Shown: positions 7,870-15,752 of the stretch, one piece after another
Layout: each line of letters starts with the position of its first letter
How positions within the stretch are numbered: the stretch's first letter is position 1
Assembly: GCA_036558645.1 (NCBI GenBank)
Contig: DATBFG010000114.1
Location: 62,001-126,000 of the forward strand
Reading direction: 5' to 3'
From: DATBFG01 sp036558645
GTDB lineage: Bacteria > Acidobacteriota > Terriglobia > Terriglobales > Acidobacteriaceae
Length of the DNA: 64,000 nucleotides
Position numbers and translations under genes: made by a program
The notes under the pieces: generated by a model
What the model was told of the DNA's origin: nothing
Databases searched by the model: none
Seen by the model: the letters and a program-made list of their open reading frames with translations, nothing else

Positions 7870-9006
7870 ATGCGCACGCGTGAACTCGTCTCAACTATTT
7901 CGAGTATTACAATTCCTCATCTTCGTGCTTTTGTTCACTCTACCCTCCACTGGACAGGTGGAAGCCTTTTCCGGTCAAAGACCGTCTACGTATTACAACT
8001 TCGGCGCGTAGAACTGGGAAGAAACACATGCATTCTTGTTCAGAACGATGGGAAATACCATTACGAACAAGAGACACCCAATAAATTTGAGGTCTTTGAG
8101 GATACATTGGAGCCTGTTCGGACTAAGGTTCTGCGAAACTTAATGGACGACGAAGGAATAAAGCAACTTACGCAGGACAAAGTTCCTGACCCACTCGTAA
8201 GGCAACAGTTGGATGACATTACGCTTTCGCTCCTCCGCCCAGAAAAATGGCAGGTTCTGCACTTTGCTGATGTAACCAGCCGCAGCCCGGTCAGCTCAAA
8301 GTTGGAGCCGGTGCTTCAACTGGTCGAAGCTCTCGGTCATGAGCGACACACCCAGTTGGACGAGGATACCTCGAGAAACAATTGCTTGCCTCCGGGTGAG
8401 ATTGCCTTAAAGCACCGGGGGGAAAACGTCTCCGACACTTCGCAAAATGCGCGGCTCCCAATACCGAATAACTCCAGGACAGCTCCTGTCAGCGACACGC
8501 TGGGTATTAAAACTGCTATGCCGGCGGCGCCATTCGTATTCCGGCTTTTTGAGAACGAGGTCGATGAACGGCATGTAGCGAAGGCATGCATCGTTGTGTA
8601 TGGCGACGGCAAGTTCCATCGCGAGAAGAAGGAACAAACCCCAGGCAAGAACGATTTGAAAGCAAACGTTTACGAGGGCGCGGTAGAAGATAGCTCGATA
8701 TCGCAGCTCAACTCTATTCTTCGGGATCCGAAGTTATGGGAAAAGGTACGAAGAGACCCACCTACCGGAACCGTCATTCGGACGGGAAAAGTGGGTGTTC
8801 TCACGGTTGTATCCGACGGAAAGACGAAGACTGTTTCGTTGTGGAAGTATCTAGGGGCTTTCCGCATAGGGCCCGCTGCACAACCTGACTATCAAGATAA
8901 CGGCATCAAGCTGCTCAAACCCCTGGAAGAATGGGTGAAGAAGAATACGGATGACCGACACTTGACGCCGCAACCCGATTTGAAAACATCCAATTGCCAG
9001 CTCTAA
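7870..9006 (+). CDS. Unrecognised, probably secreted protein with an internal duplication; 5' end frameshifted
   Basis: I do not recognise the family. The open frame from ATG 7870 gives 378 residues. Two related segments are visible: CILVQNDGKYHYEQE near residue 55 and CIVVYGDGKFHREKK near residue 245, each followed by an acidic stretch and a 'LxxxLxD' helix, so the protein looks like a duplicated domain. The first ~45 residues in this frame look non-coding. A convincing signal peptide lies in the overlapping frame starting at GTG 7880 and ends at a TAG at 8009, which implies a frameshift near position 8000. It stands alone between the ketosynthase and the ABC exporter. Confidence 0.55.
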   Translation: MRTRELVSTISSITIPHLRAFVHSTLHWTGGSLFRSKTVYVLQLRRVELGRNTCILVQNDGKYHYEQETPNKFEVFEDTLEPVRTKVLRNLMDDEGIKQLTQDKVPDPLVRQQLDDITLSLLRPEKWQVLHFADVTSRSPVSSKLEPVLQLVEALGHERHTQLDEDTSRNNCLPPGEIALKHRGENVSDTSQNARLPIPNNSRTAPVSDTLGIKTAMPAAPFVFRLFENEVDERHVAKACIVVYGDGKFHREKKEQTPGKNDLKANVYEGAVEDSSISQLNSILRDPKLWEKVRRDPPTGTVIRTGKVGVLTVVSDGKTKTVSLWKYLGAFRIGPAAQPDYQDNGIKLLKPLEEWVKKNTDDRHLTPQPDLKTSNCQL

Positions 9007-9073
9007 TCCGTCCAAACCTTTTCCATCCCAGCCCGTTCGTTCCCCATCTACTTAAGGTAACCTTAGAGAGCAG

Positions 9074-10996
9074 ATGGCGATCCAGGAAGAAGAAGTTTTA
9101 GGCAAAGCATATGACAGTCGCCTGATGAAGCGGCTGCTGCACTATATCCGGCCCTATCGTTGGAAGACGTCTGTTGCTTTGGTCTCCATACTTCTCAAGG
9201 CTGGCTGCGACGTTCTGGGCCCTTACCTCACTCACGTTGTGATTGATCGCTATCTGGCCCCAGTTCCGGGCAGGCAGACTGCCATCGATTTCCTTCTCAG
9301 CCATAACGCAATGACCGGTATCGCTGAGGTAGCCGCCGTGTACGTGGGGCTGCTGGTCCTGGGCTTTCTCCTCGACTACTCACAGATCTACTTCATGCAG
9401 TGGGTCGGGCAGATGGTCATGTTCGACTTCCGCAGCGAGATCTTTCGCCACCTGCAGCGAATGCACATTGGTTTCTATGACAAGAATCCTGTGGGCCGAC
9501 TGGTTACGCGGGCCACGACCGATGTGGATGCACTGAACGAGATGTTTACCTCCGGAGTGGTGTCGATTTTTGAAGATGTGTTCGTGCTGGTGGGAATCAT
9601 CTGGATCATGCTGCGCTTGAATCCCAAGCTGGCGCTGATCACATTTGCCGTCCTTCCCCTGATTATGGTCGCCACTAAGATCTTCCGCGACAAGGTGCGC
9701 GACTCGTATCGCCGCATTCGGGTTGCAATTGCACGGATCAACGCCTATTTGCAGGAACACGTAAGCGGCATGGTCGTATTGCAACTCTTCAACCGGGAGA
9801 AGCGCGCCTATCAGAAGTTTTCAGAAGTAAACGAAGTCCACATGGAGGCGTTCAAGGACGCCATCATGGCGCACGCAGTTTATTACCCGATCGTCGAGTT
9901 GCTGTCAGCGACTGCAATCGCCTGTGTCATTTGGTATGGCGGGGGCAATGTCATTCACGGGTTAACCACACTGGGCATCCTGGCCGCGTTTATTCAGTAC
10001 GCACAGCGATTTTTCCGGCCCATTCAGGATTTCAGCGAAAAGTACAACATTCTGCAATCGGCAATGGCGTCTGCAGAACGCATATTCAAGTTGCTGGATA
10101 CTCCGATCGAAATTACGTCTCCGCCTGTTACAAAAAGTCCCTTTGGCCCTGGCAGAATCGAGTTCGATCACGTCTGGTTCGCATATCGCAGCACACCGGC
10201 GGAATCGGGGAACGGACGACCGTCTTCGTCTGATGGATCTATCCCATCTGGCAACACGCCTGACAGCTCGGACTGGGTATTGCGTGATGTGAGTTTTGCC
10301 ATCGAACCGGGGCAAACCGTTGCCATCGTTGGCCACACAGGCGCAGGCAAGACCACGATCATTTCCCTGCTGATGCGCTTCTACGATGTCCAGAACGGCG
10401 CGATTCGAATTGATGGCGTGGACATCAAAGACATGGATCTATCCGAACTGCGCCGCCGCTTCGGTGTGGTCCTGCAGGATCCTTTTCTGTTCACGGGCAC
10501 TGTAGAAGGAAACATCCGTTTGGGTACCCAATGGATTGCGGATGAAGACGTCGAGAAAGCGGCGGAGGACGTGAATCTCGCTGACTTCATTCGGAGCCTC
10601 CCGCAAGGGTTCAAGGAAGAGGTTCACGAGCGTGGCAGCACGCTCTCGACGGGACAGAAGCAGTTGATTTCGTTCGCTCGCGCACTGGCTCACAATCCGA
10701 AGATCTTGATCCTCGATGAGGCAACTTCCAGCGTGGATACCGAGACTGAGTTCCGGGTGCGCGAGGCACTGAACCGCATGGTAGAAGGCCGCACCTCCGT
10801 CATCATCGCGCATCGCCTTTCGACCGTCCAGAGAGCCGACAAGATCATCGTTATGCATAAGGGGCAAGTCCGCGAGATGGGAACACATCAGCAGCTTCTG
10901 GCACAACGCGGCGTGTACTACAAGCTCTATGAACTGCAGTACAAAGATCAGGAAGTTATTACAGCACCACCGATCACCACCAGCGCAGACGACTAA
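9074..10996 (+). CDS. ABC exporter, MsbA/MdlB-like (fused membrane and ATPase domains)
   Basis: A 640-residue half-transporter. Residues ~30-330 form a six-helix type-1 exporter domain, and ~365-620 an ATPase. The Walker A GHTGAGKTT is at about residue 420, the signature is LSTGQKQL (the non-canonical LSTGQ seen in MdlB/YheH-type proteins), Walker B is ILILDEATS and the H-loop is IIAHRLSTV. A Ser/Pro/Gly-rich insertion of about 25 residues follows the aromatic A-loop (VWFAYRST), which is unusual. The next gene is lpxB, so lipid or lipid A flipping is possible, but a drug exporter is equally consistent. Confidence 0.88.
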   Translation: MAIQEEEVLGKAYDSRLMKRLLHYIRPYRWKTSVALVSILLKAGCDVLGPYLTHVVIDRYLAPVPGRQTAIDFLLSHNAMTGIAEVAAVYVGLLVLGFLLDYSQIYFMQWVGQMVMFDFRSEIFRHLQRMHIGFYDKNPVGRLVTRATTDVDALNEMFTSGVVSIFEDVFVLVGIIWIMLRLNPKLALITFAVLPLIMVATKIFRDKVRDSYRRIRVAIARINAYLQEHVSGMVVLQLFNREKRAYQKFSEVNEVHMEAFKDAIMAHAVYYPIVELLSATAIACVIWYGGGNVIHGLTTLGILAAFIQYAQRFFRPIQDFSEKYNILQSAMASAERIFKLLDTPIEITSPPVTKSPFGPGRIEFDHVWFAYRSTPAESGNGRPSSSDGSIPSGNTPDSSDWVLRDVSFAIEPGQTVAIVGHTGAGKTTIISLLMRFYDVQNGAIRIDGVDIKDMDLSELRRRFGVVLQDPFLFTGTVEGNIRLGTQWIADEDVEKAAEDVNLADFIRSLPQGFKEEVHERGSTLSTGQKQLISFARALAHNPKILILDEATSSVDTETEFRVREALNRMVEGRTSVIIAHRLSTVQRADKIIVMHKGQVREMGTHQQLLAQRGVYYKLYELQYKDQEVITAPPITTSADD

Positions 10997-11009
10997 CTGC
11001 CTTTTTGGC

Positions 11010-11015
11010 TAGAAT
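11010..11015 (+). promoter_or_regulatory. -10-like box immediately before lpxB
   Basis: TAGAAT, five bases before the lpxB GTG, with no Shine-Dalgarno between. It is consistent with a leaderless transcript. Confidence 0.3.
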
Positions 11016-11020
11016 GCCGC

Positions 11021-12169
11021 GTGCGAATTCTCATCTCAGCCGGCGAAGCTTCTGGAGAAATGTACGGAGCACAGCTGATCGCCGCGCTACGCCGCGCTGA
11101 ACCATCTGCAGAATTTTTCGGCGTTGGCGGGGAGCGCATGCGTGCCGCCGGTTGCGACACGGTCGTAGACGCCAAGGACCTGGCTGTCGTAGGAATTTCC
11201 GAGATCGTCAGTCACCTGCCTAAAATCTACGGCTGCTATCGTCACCTGATCAGCGAGGCCGACCGTCGACGTCCCGATCTTGCCGTCGTGATCGATTCGC
11301 CTGCATTCAACTGGCGAGTTGCCCGCCAGATGCACAAACGTGGCATTCCCGTCGTTTACTACGTTTGCCCGCAGTTCTGGGCATGGCGCCAAGGTCGTGT
11401 GAAGCTGCTGCGAAAGTACGTCGCCAAGGCGTTGGTGATCTTTCCCTTCGAGGAGGCGTTCTACCGTGATCGGGGGGTCGACGCCACTTTTGTCGGACAT
11501 CCCCTTGCCGACCTGTCTGCGCCCCCTATTAGCCGTGAATCGTATGCACATCAGCACGACCTCGACCCGGGCCGCACCTGGATCACAATCATGCCCGGCA
11601 GCCGAATGAAAGAAGTGCGAATGAACCTGCCGACGATCCTCGATGCAGCAGATAAGCTTGGTTCGAGCAATCAGTATGTATTGCCGGTCGCTCCGACGCT
11701 CGACCGAACCTTTCTCGACTCGATGATGCAACGGGCGGTTCGGGTCCACTATGTCGATGACGCGCTACCTGCTCTTTGTCACTCCCGAGGTGGCATCATC
11801 GCCAGCGGCACGGCTACAGTGGAGGCCGCTATGATGTCGACTCCATTCGTCATGGTGTACCGAGTGTCTGGTTTGACGTACATGCTGGGCAAGCCGAGAG
11901 TGAAGGTCGCCCACTACGCTATGGTGAACTTGATCGCGGGAGAGCGTGTGGTGCCGGAACTTGTACAGCAGGACTTCACTGCCGATAAGGTGGCCGCACA
12001 ATTGAATGAGGTATTGCCCTATGGACCAGCTAGAGACAAGATGATTGAAGGGTTCGCTACGGTGAAAGCGAGGCTGAGGGGATCGGGATTGAAGGCAGGT
12101 CATCCTGCCGAGCGCGCCGCGGAGGCAATCCTGCAAGTGGCGGGAGCGAGGCGGGCCGCACTGCGATGA
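11021..12169 (+). CDS. lpxB: Lipid-A-disaccharide synthase LpxB
   Basis: Joins UDP-2,3-diacylglucosamine and lipid X to form the lipid A disaccharide (GT19), acting at the inner membrane. It is 382 residues, the family's usual length. The N-terminal ILISAGEASGEMYGAQLI and GVGGERMRAAG, the central YYVCPQFWAWRQGR and the C-terminal GTATVEAAMMSTPFVMVYR motifs are diagnostic. Translation starts at GTG, 24 bases after the ABC exporter stop. LpxB shows the organism makes lipid A; the other lpx genes are not here. Confidence 0.95.
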   Translation: MRILISAGEASGEMYGAQLIAALRRAEPSAEFFGVGGERMRAAGCDTVVDAKDLAVVGISEIVSHLPKIYGCYRHLISEADRRRPDLAVVIDSPAFNWRVARQMHKRGIPVVYYVCPQFWAWRQGRVKLLRKYVAKALVIFPFEEAFYRDRGVDATFVGHPLADLSAPPISRESYAHQHDLDPGRTWITIMPGSRMKEVRMNLPTILDAADKLGSSNQYVLPVAPTLDRTFLDSMMQRAVRVHYVDDALPALCHSRGGIIASGTATVEAAMMSTPFVMVYRVSGLTYMLGKPRVKVAHYAMVNLIAGERVVPELVQQDFTADKVAAQLNEVLPYGPARDKMIEGFATVKARLRGSGLKAGHPAERAAEAILQVAGARRAALR

Positions 12170-12296
12170 GTTGTCACGATGTTGTCAAGGCACGGTGGAG
12201 TCATTGGTTCCGGGCTAAACCTTGTGCCAACAGCATCTTTTGCGTAACAATTCTCATCATAGTTAACAGTCACCCTTTTCAGGAGAATCTTGGTTA

Positions 12297-14321
12297 ATGC
12301 CAGTGCTACTTCGGCGTGAGCGTCGGACTACCATCCTCCTAATAACTTTTCTGCTGATTTTGACCTCGGTACCAGCCTTGGCAGCCGATAAGATGCGGCT
12401 CCAGGTGGAGGATTATCAGATTGACGTTGAGCTTAATCCTCACAGTCATAAGTTGGCTGCGAAAACCAAAGTCAAGTTCACGGCTCTCGAAGATCTCAAT
12501 GTTGCGACGTTTGAACTCAACAATGCTCTGCGAGTTACCAAGGTGACGGATGCGGCGGGAAAGACGCTGAGCGCTGAGCGGCTCACGCAGGATTCTACCG
12601 TTCGAGTGGCTCTCCCTGCAGGATTACCCAAAGATAGTTCAACGACGCTGACTTTCGACTATGACGGCACTCTGGAGACCGCGGATGACAGCCCGGTTCA
12701 GGGACTCAAGTTGGCGTCTGTCAACGATGACACTACGTACCTTCTGTACGCGGCGCGATGGTTCCCAGTCAATGCATACGGCATGAATCGCTTCACCTCG
12801 ACCATCAATGTGGAAGTTCCAGCGCACATGCTGGTAATAGGCAGCGGACATGGAAGCGAGGTGACGGCGGCGCCTTCGAAGAAGAGTTCATCTGGCGGAC
12901 TACCCACCAAGACATTCTCATTCGTTTCCGACAAGCCAAGTTTCCCCGGCACAATCATTGCTGGCGGTTTTCAGGAATTCAAGACCACGGATGGGGGCCT
13001 TGATCTTCATCTCTACTTCAAACCGGCGCACCAGAAGGTCGGCACAGACTACACCACCACGGCTGTAAAGGAACTCACGTACTTCACAACGCTGTATGGA
13101 CCACTGCCGACAAACCGAATGAACATAGTGGAGATTCCGGATGATACGGTCCCGTCGGCATGGGGCCCGCAAATCGGAGCAATAGCCAGCAGGGCGATCA
13201 CCGACAAAGTCAACTATCGGCTGTTGGCCAATACGATTGCGCACCAGTGGTGGGGCGTTTCTGTGAGTCCTGAGTCACGCGAAGACTGGTGGTTACAGGA
13301 CGGGTTTGCGCGCTATTCAGAAGCCCGTTACGTGGAGAATGCCGCTGGACCCGCAGGCCTCGAAGAGGTAGTCAAGGACATGTCGGTGGGCGCACTTGCT
13401 TACGATACGGTTCCACTCTCAACTGTCGGCAAGCTGGACTTGTTCTCACCCGAGTTTCAGTCGCTGGTCACCGATAAGGGAGCGATGATCCTGCACATGC
13501 TGCGCTGGGTGCTGGGCGATGAGAAGTTCGACCTGACAATGCGGACGTTTTTCTCAAACAATATGGGGAAGCCTGCAACGCTCGACGAGTTCCGCGCGAT
13601 TGCAGAACAGAACTACGGCGACAAGCTGACGTGGTTCTTCTCGCAGTGGCTGGACTCGACCGGGGCTCCCGAGTTCAAGACAAAGTACACCGTATATCGC
13701 TTGGGAAACAATAAGGGCTTCCGTGTCGTCGGCCAGATTGCGCAGGATCTGGATCTATTCCGTATGCCGGTTGAATTGAAAATTGACACCAACGGAAAAA
13801 CCGAGGACAAGAAAGTCGAGGTAGTGGGAACGAACTCAGCCTTTACCATCGAAACCTACGGCAAACCACGGCGTATCGTCGTCGACCCCGATAACCGCGT
13901 GCTGAAGAATTCCTCTGACGTCAGAATTCGAGCCGCCATCATGCGCGGCCAAGGGCTGGTTCAGCAAGGAGACCTTGCAGGGGCGCTGAGTGAATTCAAC
14001 AAGGCGCTTGACGCGAACAAGAACAGCTCGCTGGCGCATTATCGGATCGCCGAGGTTTTCTTTCTTCAGCACAACTATCAGGCTGCCGCAAATGCCTATC
14101 GCGAGTCGTTGAATGGAGACGGGGAGCCACGCTGGACGGAAGTCTGGAGTCACATCCAGTTAGGAAAGATCTTCGATATCACTGGTCAGCGGGAGCGAGC
14201 CACAAACGAGTATCGGCAGGCCCTGCAAACGAACGACAACACACAGGGAGCTCTGGACGAGGGGCGCAAGTACCTGCAGAAGCCCTACGAGCCGAGCAAG
14301 TCGCCGGCTTCCGGGCAATGA
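12297..14321 (+). CDS. M1-peptidase-like protein with inactive zinc site and C-terminal TPRs
   Basis: A 674-residue exported protein: signal peptide (residues 1-30, cleavage near SVPALAA), M1 aminopeptidase-like N-terminal sheet domain, catalytic-like domain (~240-450) and C-terminal TPR repeats (~560-660). Where active M1 enzymes have HExxH-18-E, this protein has N312-T-I-A-H316 and D335 (in WWLQDGFARY). Only the second His is kept, and the GAMEN exopeptidase motif is also absent. It is therefore very probably a pseudo-enzyme, perhaps a binding or scaffold protein in the periplasm. SD AGGAGA lies 11 bases upstream. Confidence 0.75.
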   Translation: MPVLLRRERRTTILLITFLLILTSVPALAADKMRLQVEDYQIDVELNPHSHKLAAKTKVKFTALEDLNVATFELNNALRVTKVTDAAGKTLSAERLTQDSTVRVALPAGLPKDSSTTLTFDYDGTLETADDSPVQGLKLASVNDDTTYLLYAARWFPVNAYGMNRFTSTINVEVPAHMLVIGSGHGSEVTAAPSKKSSSGGLPTKTFSFVSDKPSFPGTIIAGGFQEFKTTDGGLDLHLYFKPAHQKVGTDYTTTAVKELTYFTTLYGPLPTNRMNIVEIPDDTVPSAWGPQIGAIASRAITDKVNYRLLANTIAHQWWGVSVSPESREDWWLQDGFARYSEARYVENAAGPAGLEEVVKDMSVGALAYDTVPLSTVGKLDLFSPEFQSLVTDKGAMILHMLRWVLGDEKFDLTMRTFFSNNMGKPATLDEFRAIAEQNYGDKLTWFFSQWLDSTGAPEFKTKYTVYRLGNNKGFRVVGQIAQDLDLFRMPVELKIDTNGKTEDKKVEVVGTNSAFTIETYGKPRRIVVDPDNRVLKNSSDVRIRAAIMRGQGLVQQGDLAGALSEFNKALDANKNSSLAHYRIAEVFFLQHNYQAAANAYRESLNGDGEPRWTEVWSHIQLGKIFDITGQRERATNEYRQALQTNDNTQGALDEGRKYLQKPYEPSKSPASGQ

Positions 14322-14362
14322 TCGGTCGGTGCTGACATGCGAGCCGAGTGGGATTCTCCTGC

Positions 14363-15361
14363 CTAGTATGCCCACCTCAATAGTGTTGCCCCGACTGTGA
14401 ATCCTGCACCGACAGATGCCAACAGGACAAGATCCCCCTTCTTCAACTTGCCTTCTTGCCTGGCGGTATCCATAGCCAGCGGGATGGTGGCTGCGGTAGT
14501 GTTCCCATAACGATCGATATTTATCACCACGCTCTCAGGATTCATCTTCAGCCGGTCGGCAGTCGCGGTAATAATGCGCTTGTTGGCTTGATGCGGGATG
14601 AAGGCAACAATATCGTTTCCCTTTAATCCATTGCGTTCCAGGATACGCTCGCACAAATCGGCCATCTTCTTCACTGCGTACTTGAAGACCGCCTGGCCAT
14701 CCTGATGAACATAATGCATTTTCTTATCGACGGTTTCGTGGGTCGATGGGTTTAGGCTTCCTCCACCCGGCATGTATAGGGAGCAACCACCGGAGCCGTC
14801 TACTTCATGGATGAAGTCAATAATTCCCAGGCCATCATCTTCGGTAGCCTCGAGAATAACAGCGCCGGCTCCATCACCAAAAATGACGCAGGTGGCCCGG
14901 TCAGTGTAGTCGATGATTGAGGACATGACGTCCGCCCCGATTACGAGCACCCTGTTATGGGAACCGCTGGCTATGAATTGCGCTCCACATTGCAAGGCAT
15001 AAACAAAAGCCGAGCAGGCGGCCGACAGGTCAAATCCCCATACTCCCTTCGCACCAAGCTTGTGCTGGACTAGGCACGCAGTCGAGGGAAAGAACATGTC
15101 GGGCGTGACGGTTGCAACCACGATCGCGTCCATGTCGCTCGGAGTGAGACCACGTTCTGCCAGAGCCTTCTTCGCGGCTTCAACTGCAAGGTCACTTGTT
15201 GCGACTCCCTTTTCAACAAGGTGGCGCTCCCGGATTCCGGTCCGCTCCATGATCCACTCATGGTTGGTTTCGACCATCTTCTCCAGATCTTCGTTTGTTA
15301 GCAGGCGTGGTGGGACAAAGGTACCGAGGGCGCTGATCTTGGCGCGCTTGATTGCACTCAC
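14363..15361 (-). CDS. fabH: Beta-ketoacyl-ACP synthase III FabH
   Basis: Starts fatty-acid synthesis by condensing acetyl-CoA (or a branched acyl-CoA) with malonyl-ACP. The active-site triad is visible: Cys in DLSAACSAFVYAL, His in FIPHQANKRI and Asn in RYGNTTAATI. The frame opens further upstream (15427), but the GTG at 15361 (VSAIKRAKISALG) gives 332 residues, the normal length, with GGAG 11 bases before it. It lies about 120 bases downstream of the SRP RNA gene, on the same strand. No other fab gene is adjacent. Confidence 0.92.
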   Translation of the reverse strand: MSAIKRAKISALGTFVPPRLLTNEDLEKMVETNHEWIMERTGIRERHLVEKGVATSDLAVEAAKKALAERGLTPSDMDAIVVATVTPDMFFPSTACLVQHKLGAKGVWGFDLSAACSAFVYALQCGAQFIASGSHNRVLVIGADVMSSIIDYTDRATCVIFGDGAGAVILEATEDDGLGIIDFIHEVDGSGGCSLYMPGGGSLNPSTHETVDKKMHYVHQDGQAVFKYAVKKMADLCERILERNGLKGNDIVAFIPHQANKRIITATADRLKMNPESVVINIDRYGNTTAATIPLAMDTARQEGKLKKGDLVLLASVGAGFTVGATLLRWAY

Positions 15362-15476
15362 TCTATGAAATTCTCCGTTTGAGGTAGAAACCGCATATTG
15401 TGACGCACATACAAGGCACATGTCCAACGTCGCCGGTGTACCAGGTGTGTGCCAAACCAGAGATGCGGAGATTTAG

Positions 15477-15586
15477 AAAAAAGCCAGGCACCGGCGACCC
15501 ACTGCACACGCAAGAGCCCGTTACCGTTGCTTCCTTCCGGACCTGGCGGGGTTGGCGGGAGTGCGTCGCGCGGGACCGATACCTGA
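15477..15586 (-). ncRNA. ffs: Bacterial small SRP RNA (4.5S RNA)
   Basis: On the minus strand the universal SRP core GGTCCGGAAGGAAGCAACGG is present, with AGGTCCGGAAGGAAGCA forming the apical loop bound by Ffh. The ends pair: positions 15576-15586 with 15484-15494 give an 11-bp stem that includes G-U pairs. The 3' end runs directly into six T (15477-15482), acting as terminator. The RNA is about 103 nt, as expected for the type lacking an Alu domain. A TATTCT box ends exactly seven bases before the paired 5' end. ftsY, encoding the SRP receptor, is 12 kb away. Confidence 0.95.
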
Positions 15587-15593
15587 CAAAGCT

Positions 15594-15599
15594 AGAATA
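15594..15599 (-). promoter_or_regulatory. -10 box of ffs
   Basis: TATTCT on the minus strand, with seven bases between it and the inferred 5' end of the SRP RNA at 15586. The RNA end is fixed by base pairing, so this calibrates promoter-to-start distance for this genome. No good -35 was seen. Confidence 0.55.
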
Positions 15600-15752
15600 C
15601 AACAGTGCACCGGGGTTTTGGGGCAAGCAGCCTGATTGCAATCTCTGCAAAGTGATTTGGCCCGCAAGCGTTGGTTCTAGTGACGTTCGGAACGTGTGCT
15701 CCGGATCGTCCCTTTTCTTCTGGCTTGGATTGGCGAACAATATGAATTCCGC

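Noticed and set aside
9053..9065. TAAGG-TAA-CCTTA palindrome before the ABC exporter
   Set aside because: A 5-bp arm is common by chance, and nothing else supports a regulatory role.
11087..11749. 220-codon frame antisense to lpxB
   Set aside because: lpxB is unambiguous on the other strand; the antisense product has no recognisable features.
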